From the NCBI GenBank assembly GCA_963713625.1, contig CAVQMN010000004.1:372001-436000 (forward strand): a DNA stretch of 64,000 nt, in the 5' to 3' direction. Position numbers and translations under genes: made by a program. The DNA comes from Bog-756 sp963713625. GTDB lineage: Bacteria > Actinomycetota > Acidimicrobiia > Acidimicrobiales > RAAP-2. A model generated the notes under the pieces. The model had not been told where the DNA came from. It did no database searches and saw nothing but the letters and a program-made list of their open reading frames with translations. Of this stretch, positions 58,633 to 64,000 are shown piece by piece; position 1 is the first letter of the stretch; the number at the start of each line of letters is the position of its first letter.

Positions 58633-59351
58633 GCATGCTCGAGCTGCGGAAAGTCTCGAAGGTCTACGGTGAGGGTGCGGCCCAGGTCCAGGCCCTGCGG
58701 GACATTGATCTGTGGGTCGACCCGGGATCGCTGGTGGCGGTCATGGGAGCCAGTGGATCGGGCAAGAGCACGCTGCTGACCATCGCCGGAAGCCTCGAGG
58801 CGCCGACCGACGGTGAGGTGTTGGTCGGAGGTGCGGTGCTCTCGAAGATGAACCGCAACGACCAGGCCCGGCTGCGTCGCCGATCGATCGGTTACGTCTT
58901 CCAGGACTACAACCTCTTGGCCGGGTTGAGTGCCGTCGAAAATGTCTCGCTTCCCCTCGAGCTCGACGGCATCTCGGCCAAGAAGGCCCACAACGCGGGA
59001 ATGGCCATCCTCGAAGAACTCGGCCTTTCCGATCGGGCAGCGCACTTCCCCGATCAGCTGTCGGGCGGTGAGCGCCAGCGGGTCTCCATCGCCCGGGCCG
59101 TCGTCGGCGATCGCCACCTGCTCCTGGCGGATGAGCCGTCAGGAGCACTCGACTCGACCAACGGCGAGGTGGTGATGCGGATGATCCTCACCGCCTGCAA
59201 GCGCGGTGTGGCCGCGGTGATCGTCACCCACGATGCCCAGCTGGCCTCGTGGGCCGATCGGGTGGTCTTCCTCCGGGACGGGCGCGTCGTCGACCAGACC
59301 ATGTCGCCCCCGAGCCCCGAGTCGCTGCTTCAGCCCGCTCCGAATTCATGA
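58629..59351 (+). CDS. ABC transporter ATPase (MacB/LolD type)
   Basis: 240 residues. Walker A MGASGSGKSTLL (~40), Q-loop GYVFQDYNLLAGLSAVENV, signature LSGGERQRVSIARA, Walker B HLLLADEPSGALDS and the switch histidine VIVTHD are all intact. The pattern is that of MacB/LolD ATPases working with FtsX-like permeases that extrude peptides, antibiotics or lipoproteins mechanically. It is coupled to PadR upstream (ATGA) and permease downstream (ATGA). Confidence 0.95.
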   Translation: MSMLELRKVSKVYGEGAAQVQALRDIDLWVDPGSLVAVMGASGSGKSTLLTIAGSLEAPTDGEVLVGGAVLSKMNRNDQARLRRRSIGYVFQDYNLLAGLSAVENVSLPLELDGISAKKAHNAGMAILEELGLSDRAAHFPDQLSGGERQRVSIARAVVGDRHLLLADEPSGALDSTNGEVVMRMILTACKRGVAAVIVTHDAQLASWADRVVFLRDGRVVDQTMSPPSPESLLQPAPNS

Positions 59352-61900
59352 CCACGACGCTCGATCGGCCAACCGCTCACCCACTCCCCGACAATGGCGG
59401 CCTGTCGGCGCGCCGGGCGGTCATGCGATGGTCGTGGCGTCTGTTCTGGCGCGAGTGGCGCCAGCAGTTCCTGATCCTCGCGCTCATCACCGTCGCCGTG
59501 GCCGCCACCATCGTGGGCTCGGCCGTTGCCATCAACGATCCCCCGCAAAAGGACGCCGGATTCGGAACGGCACGGTATTCGGCGGCCTTCACTTCCTATG
59601 ACGCCCAGACGGTGAGTACCATCGCCAGGCTGGGACACGCCGGTCCCGTCGACGTCATCGAGAACGAAACGCTGGCCGTTCCGGGTTCGATCAACAGTTA
59701 TCAGCTCCGTGCCCAGAACCCACACGGACCCTTCGGTGGTCCGATGCTCTCCCTCGTTTCCGGGCGCTATCCATCCGGTGCCGACGAGGTGGCCGTGACC
59801 AGCGGTGTCGCCTCCACGTTTCACCTGTCCATGGGGGACACCTGGCGGGTCGGCGGTGTCGAGCGCCACGTCGTGGGCATCGTCGAAAACCCCCAGAGCC
59901 TGCTCGACGAATTCGCGCTTGTCCCCCCCGGGCAAGTGGCGAATCCCACCGGAGTGACAGTGTTGTTCGACGACCTCCCGTCCCCGATCGGTTCGTTCAA
60001 AGGTGTCCACATAGAGACACCTGGATCGGTGGCACAGTCGAATCCCCTCAACCCGGAGACGATCTCACTCACTGCATTGGTACTCGGGATGCTGCTCATC
60101 GCCCTCGTTTCCATCGGCGGCTTTACCGTGCTCGCCCAGCGTCGGATGCGCGCCATCGGGATGCTCGAGTCGACCGGCGCAACGGACCGCCACGTCCGAC
60201 TGGTGGTCAGCGCCAACGGCGCCGTCGTCGGCGCTGTCGGTGCGATTCTCGGGTTCGTGCTGGGGCTCATCGTCTGGCTCCTCTACCGTCCGATACTCGA
60301 GCAGAGCTCGCATCACACGATCAGCGTGCTGGCCCTCCCTTGGACCGTGGTCGTGGCGGCCATGGTGCTCGCCGTGGTGGCCGCGTTCTTCGCCGCCTCC
60401 CGCCCCGCACGGGCTATCACCAAGGTGCCGATCGTCCAAGCCCTGTCCGGCCGACCCGCCCCACCTCGTCAGATCCACCGTTCGGCAGTTCCCGGCATCA
60501 TCTTCCTCGTCGCCGCCTTCTTGCTGCTCGGATACTCCGGTGGCACGAACAGCGGAAATGGAAGCGGTGGTACACCTGAGCTCCTGTTTGGCATCGTCCT
60601 CCTCATCCCTGGACTGATCCTGCTGGCCCCGTTCTTTCTGTCATTGACCGCGCTCGTCGGGCGCCATGCCCCCATTGCCATTCGGCTCCCACTGCGCGAT
60701 CTGGCCAGATATCGGGCGCGTTCGGGTTCGGCCTTGGCCGCCATCAGCATCGGCGTGCTCGTAGCGGTGATCGTCATGCTGGCCGCCGCGGCCCGGTACG
60801 GAAACGTCCTCGACTACGCCGGCCCGAATCTTTCCTCCAACGAAATAGCTCTTCATGCCAACATCCCGCCACCGCCGGGTACGGAGATCCAGTCGCCGAG
60901 CGGCAAGGTCCATGTGCAAGGTCCCGAGACCAGCTCCATGGCCGCCGCCCTGCGCCAGGCGCCCGCGCATGCGGAAGCGATCGCACGGGGACTCGGCGCA
61001 CAGCTCATCGCGCTCGACACCCCCAATGCCAGTCTCAACGCCACCCAGGGTGGGAGAAATTGGGACGGACAGATCTATGTCGCCACGCCGCAGTTGCTGC
61101 GGGCCTTCGGGATCAAGGCGTCGGAAATCGACCCGAACGCGGACGTCCTCAGTTCACGCCCGGGCCTGGCCGGTGTTTCGGGGATGACATTCACCTACGG
61201 GTCCTCCGGCCCAGATGCCTCTCAGAACCCTGGTTCCGGGCCGTCGTCAGCTTCGGGGTGCACGGCGGCGGCCGACTGTCTCGCCCATCCGGTCATCCAG
61301 GAGATCGGAGCACTGCCTGCGGGTACCTCGGCGCCGAACACGGTGATCACCGAGCACGCGATGCGAGCGTTCCACATCTCGTCGGGTACGAGCGACTGGC
61401 TCGTTCAGGGTTCGCAGCCGTTCACCGCCGCCCAGATCAGCAATGCCGAGCTCGCAGCTTCGACCACGCAGATCTCGGTGGAGGCGAAGAACGATCAGCC
61501 ATCGTCGTCGGCGGTCATCGGCTGGGCGACGGTTTTCGGGATCATCATCGCCCTTGGTGTACTCGGGATGTCCGTCGGGCTCGTCCGCAGCGAGACGTCA
61601 AATGACCTTCGCACGCTGGCCGCGGCCGGTGCATCCAGCTACACCCGGCGGACACTGACGGCCGTCACCGCCGGGGCACTCGGCTTTCTCGGCGCACTCC
61701 TCGGGGTGATGGGCGGTTACATAGGGATGATCGGATGGCTACGGAGCAATTCGTTGAACGGCGGTGTCGCCGCGCTCGGAAATATCCCCATTGTCGACCT
61801 GCTCCTCCTTCTCCTCGGCATGCCGGCCTTTGCGGCGATCGTCGGCTGGGTGTTCGCCGGCCGCGAGCCGTCGGCCATGGCCCGCCAGGCGATCGAATAG
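59348..61900 (+). CDS. FtsX-like ABC permease (duplicated MacB-type)
   Basis: 850 residues from ATG 59348, coupled to the ATPase stop. One N-terminal helix, a ~200-residue extracytoplasmic domain, then three helices (~240-370; ALVLGMLLIALVSIGGFTVLAQRRMRAIGMLESTGAT). A second extracytoplasmic domain and a C-terminal set of helices (~740-845; WATVFGIIIALGVLGMSVGLVRSETSNDLRTLAAAGAS) complete two FtsX modules. With the ATPase it forms an envelope-active exporter; PadR control suggests a toxic inducing compound. No neighbouring gene shows the cargo. Confidence 0.9.
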   Translation: MTTTLDRPTAHPLPDNGGLSARRAVMRWSWRLFWREWRQQFLILALITVAVAATIVGSAVAINDPPQKDAGFGTARYSAAFTSYDAQTVSTIARLGHAGPVDVIENETLAVPGSINSYQLRAQNPHGPFGGPMLSLVSGRYPSGADEVAVTSGVASTFHLSMGDTWRVGGVERHVVGIVENPQSLLDEFALVPPGQVANPTGVTVLFDDLPSPIGSFKGVHIETPGSVAQSNPLNPETISLTALVLGMLLIALVSIGGFTVLAQRRMRAIGMLESTGATDRHVRLVVSANGAVVGAVGAILGFVLGLIVWLLYRPILEQSSHHTISVLALPWTVVVAAMVLAVVAAFFAASRPARAITKVPIVQALSGRPAPPRQIHRSAVPGIIFLVAAFLLLGYSGGTNSGNGSGGTPELLFGIVLLIPGLILLAPFFLSLTALVGRHAPIAIRLPLRDLARYRARSGSALAAISIGVLVAVIVMLAAAARYGNVLDYAGPNLSSNEIALHANIPPPPGTEIQSPSGKVHVQGPETSSMAAALRQAPAHAEAIARGLGAQLIALDTPNASLNATQGGRNWDGQIYVATPQLLRAFGIKASEIDPNADVLSSRPGLAGVSGMTFTYGSSGPDASQNPGSGPSSASGCTAAADCLAHPVIQEIGALPAGTSAPNTVITEHAMRAFHISSGTSDWLVQGSQPFTAAQISNAELAASTTQISVEAKNDQPSSSAVIGWATVFGIIIALGVLGMSVGLVRSETSNDLRTLAAAGASSYTRRTLTAVTAGALGFLGALLGVMGGYIGMIGWLRSNSLNGGVAALGNIPIVDLLLLLLGMPAFAAIVGWVFAGREPSAMARQAIE

Positions 61901-61984
61901 GCCGGGCCCCGCACCATCTGGGGCGACCCGGACGACGTTGCCGTCGTCGGGCCCCATCGGCCGACAACCGGCTCTGGCGGTCAG

Positions 61985-62106
61985 AGGCGGCTCGGGTCAA
62001 GGGGCTTGACCGGTTCCTTCATACCTACAACCATCATCGGCACCACACAGCCGTCGGAGGACCACCCATCAGCCGAGTCACCAACGTGGATGGTTGTTAC
62101 ATCTAG
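61985..62106 (+). pseudogene. IS481-family transposase C-terminal fragment
   Basis: The frame reads WRSEAARVKGLDRFLHTYNHHRHHTAVGGPPISRVTNVDGCYI and stops at 62104-62106. YNHHR-H and GG-PPISRV match the end of the integrase core of IS481 transposases. The upstream catalytic DDE parts are absent, so only the last ~40 codons remain. No terminal inverted repeat was seen. Confidence 0.7.
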
Positions 62107-62483
62107 CGCGCTTGGCAGAGGCAGAAGGGATGACCGGCCGGATCGGCATGAACAACAAAGACGCAGCCAGATTCCTCGACCCGACCGCCGAGGGCGGTCG
62201 CACCGAGGGATGCCGCTCGTACACAGGCGGCCTCCAGGTCGGAAACGGCCAGGTCGAGATGGAGTTGCTGAGGAGACCCATCCGGCCAGTCCGGGGGTGA
62301 ATAGGGCGTTGCCCGTTGGAATGCCAACTTGAAGGTGGAGACGCCGACGTGGACCTCACACCACTCCGGATCATCGAGTTCCGCCTGGCCGTCGAGAAGA
62401 TCGGCATAGAAGCTGGCGAGGGCAGGAGGGTCCGGACAGTCGAGGACGATGGATCGCAGGGTGATGGTGGCCGAGGACTGCAT
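62103..62483 (-). CDS. VOC (glyoxalase-like) superfamily protein
   Basis: 126 residues. RSIVLDCPDPPALASFYADLLDG in the first module, and QQLHLDLAVSDLEAACVRAASLGATAL with FVVHADPAGHPFCLCQ in the second, are typical of the Glyoxalase_6 group (single-chain actinobacterial VOC). The stop abuts the IS481 remnant, which may have inserted just downstream. Function in the cell is not assignable. Confidence 0.85.
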   Translation of the reverse strand: MQSSATITLRSIVLDCPDPPALASFYADLLDGQAELDDPEWCEVHVGVSTFKLAFQRATPYSPPDWPDGSPQQLHLDLAVSDLEAACVRAASLGATALGGRVEESGCVFVVHADPAGHPFCLCQAR

Positions 62484-62594
62484 GCCGGTTGTCTACCCCC
62501 TCCCGGCAGGCGGATCCAGTGCGATCGGGGCCGGGCAATCCAAGTATCATCTCGAGGTCACTGCCGACCCAGCTACTTCTGTGGGGAATCGAAA

Positions 62595-63545
62595 TTGAAA
62601 ATCGCCATTGTGGGAACCGGAGCCATGGGGTCGATCTATGCCGGCCTCCTCGGCAAGGCCGGACACGAAGTATGGGCCATCGATATCTGGCAGGACCATA
62701 TTGATGCCATCGCCACTGCCGGGCTGATGGTCTCAGGCGCCAGCGGGACCTACGTCGTCGACAGTTTGAACACCGGCCGCCAGCCTGGCGATGCCGGCCC
62801 TTGCGATGTGTGGGTGATCGCCACCAAGGCAGCTGCGGTGGAAGGGGTGGCCAGGGGGATCGCCCCACTGCTCCAGCCCGACAGCGTAGTCATGGCGTTC
62901 CAAAATGGCCTTGGTGCGGGTGAGCGGATCGCGCGCCATGTACCGGCGGACCAGATCCTGATCGGCATCGCCGAAGGGTTCGGGTCGTCGATCCCGGAGC
63001 CGGGGCACGTGCACCACGAAGGCATGCGCCTCATACGCATCGGTGAGATGAATGGAGGGATCACCCCCCGGTTGGAGGACATCGAGCTGGCGTGGCGAAA
63101 TGCCGGCTTCAACGTCCGCGCCTACGCCGATGTGAATCTCATGGTCTGGGAGAAATTCCTCTGCAACGTCACGCTCAGCGCCCCGTGTGCGGTATTCGAC
63201 GCCACTGTCGGGGAGCTGATGGCAAACGAGGAGTCGTGGAGAATCGCCCTGGCCTGCACGTCCGAGGCCTACCGGCTGGCGGTGGCGATGGGGGTCGAGT
63301 TCTCATTCGACGACCCGTTGCCATACGTCTCAGAATTCGCGGCGACGATTCCGAACGCCAGCCCTTCGATGCGACTCGACCACCTCGCCCACCGACGCTC
63401 GGAGATCGAGGTCATCAATGGCCAGGTCGTAACCCTCAGCCGCCGTTTCGGACTTGCGGCGCCCTACAACGAGACACTGTGCGCCGTCCTGCGTCACCGC
63501 GAGTCCCAATTCCCCGCAGATGAGCGTCCCCACAGATCAACCTGA
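62595..63545 (+). CDS. Ketopantoate reductase-like (PanE/ApbA) protein
   Basis: 316 residues from TTG 62595, which places the Rossmann loop LKIAIVGTGAMGSIYAGLLGKAGHEVWAID at the N-terminus; no earlier start is supported. The family motifs VIATKAAAVEG, MAFQNGLGAGERI, the catalytic-type lysine in VWEKFLCNVTLSAPCAVF and the acidic residue in RRSEIEVINGQVV follow. PanE reduces ketopantoate with NADPH for vitamin B5 synthesis. Many paralogues act on other 2-ketoacids, and no pantothenate genes are nearby, so the exact substrate is open. Confidence 0.85.
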   Translation: MKIAIVGTGAMGSIYAGLLGKAGHEVWAIDIWQDHIDAIATAGLMVSGASGTYVVDSLNTGRQPGDAGPCDVWVIATKAAAVEGVARGIAPLLQPDSVVMAFQNGLGAGERIARHVPADQILIGIAEGFGSSIPEPGHVHHEGMRLIRIGEMNGGITPRLEDIELAWRNAGFNVRAYADVNLMVWEKFLCNVTLSAPCAVFDATVGELMANEESWRIALACTSEAYRLAVAMGVEFSFDDPLPYVSEFAATIPNASPSMRLDHLAHRRSEIEVINGQVVTLSRRFGLAAPYNETLCAVLRHRESQFPADERPHRST

Positions 63546-63672
63546 GCGGCCAACGGGGCGCCGGGGCGGTACATCGTCCGGGACCCTTTTCGATGTCGAT
63601 CCCCTTTTCGACGGCAGAGACCGGCCCCGGGGCGACCGGACCACGCTGGAGACCCGGCCGCCCAGACCCTGC

Positions 63673-64000
63673 CTACTGTGACCGGGCAAGCGAGGGCGGT
63701 GGGTCCGTCTGGGCCAGCTTGCTTCCCTCGATGTCGAGGTCGGGCAGGACACGACGCATCCATTGCGGCAGCCACCACGCGGTCCCCTTGAAGATGTACA
63801 TGCTGGCCGGCACGACCGTCATGCGGACCACGAAGGCGTCGATCAGGACTCCGAGGGCCAGAGCGAAACCGAGTGACTTGGTCGTCGGGTCCGGGGACAC
63901 GATGAAGCTGGCGAAGACCGAGACCATGATGATGGCGGCTGACGCCACGACCTTGGCACTGCCGCGGTAGCCGTCGGTGACGGCCGTGGTGGCGTCCTTC
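63673..64000 (-). CDS. MMPL-family membrane transporter (partial, C-terminal end)
   Basis: The frame is open from the window edge to the stop at 63673 (~108 residues). KDATTAVTDGYRGSAKVVASAAIIMVSVFASFIVSPDPTTKSLGFALALGVLIDAFVVRMTVVPASMYIFKGTAWWLPQWMRRVLPDLDIEG is the characteristic last membrane segment of actinobacterial MMPL (RND-superfamily) lipid or drug exporters. It includes the GxxxDAFVVRMTVVPA motif. The N-terminal ~600-700 residues lie outside the window. Confidence 0.9.
   Translation of the reverse strand, partial: KDATTAVTDGYRGSAKVVASAAIIMVSVFASFIVSPDPTTKSLGFALALGVLIDAFVVRMTVVPASMYIFKGTAWWLPQWMRRVLPDLDIEGSKLAQTDPPPSLARSQ

Overview
The window looks like chromosomal DNA of a high-GC actinobacterium. 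The signs are GTG/TTG starts, DUF2510, SHOCT and PASTA proteins, MocR, PadR and TetR regulators, and a lipoprotein with 42-residue 'GYWLVASDGG' propeller repeats. My inference is an Acidimicrobiia-like lineage, but nothing here (for example rRNA) fixes the taxonomy. There is one tRNA gene, tRNA-Ala(UGC), and no rRNA or CRISPR.

Layout. 0-9 kb: a partial SecD-P1-like membrane protein, a frameshifted GntR regulator, a DUF2510 coiled-coil protein built of 21-residue repeats, a V4R-GAF-GAF-GGDEF-EAL c-di-GMP enzyme, a secreted protein behind a repeated operator-like motif, and an ice-binding (DUF3494) surface protein coupled to a sortase. 9-18 kb: a MocR regulator divergent from a flavin split-barrel protein, a PhzF isomerase, an aldo/keto reductase, polyphosphate kinase divergent from inorganic pyrophosphatase, and an ArdC/M78-like protein. 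18.45-24.4 kb: tRNA-Ala whose 3' end is tandemly repeated, then a segment bounded by a 48-bp direct repeat (tRNA 3' end plus terminator). It carries methyltransferases, TetR regulators, a luciferase-like oxidoreductase, a TrmO-like protein and a frameshifted thioesterase, and looks like a genomic island with no recognisable integrase.

24.6-33 kb: a two-gene cell-surface operon (DUF916-like), a PAS-LuxR regulator of visibly lower GC, a frameshifted GAF-GAF-PAS-class III cyclase, and an aquaporin. 33-41 kb: an arylsulfatase-flavodoxin pair, a secreted GH12-like glycanase, VOC and cupin proteins, and a frameshifted ECF sigma factor overlapping a membrane PASTA protein. 41-53 kb: the most striking block, an exopolysaccharide-type cluster on the minus strand. 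It encodes a DPM1-like GT2, a cellulose-synthase-like GT2, a GT-C membrane glycosyltransferase, a 1715-residue galactose-oxidase-like copper radical oxidase and a propeller/glycanase lipoprotein. It resembles the streptomycete CslA-GlxA glucan system, with a heavily elaborated oxidase. 53-64 kb: a roughly 1.1-kb non-coding stretch, membrane proteins with an RpiR regulator, a PadR-ABC exporter operon, an IS481 remnant, a ketopantoate-reductase-like protein and a partial MMPL transporter.

Four otherwise well-conserved genes (GntR, thioesterase, cyclase, sigma factor) each carry a single-base indel. This points either to recent decay of regulatory genes or to residual sequencing error. All functional statements rest on reading motifs by eye; no database search was possible.
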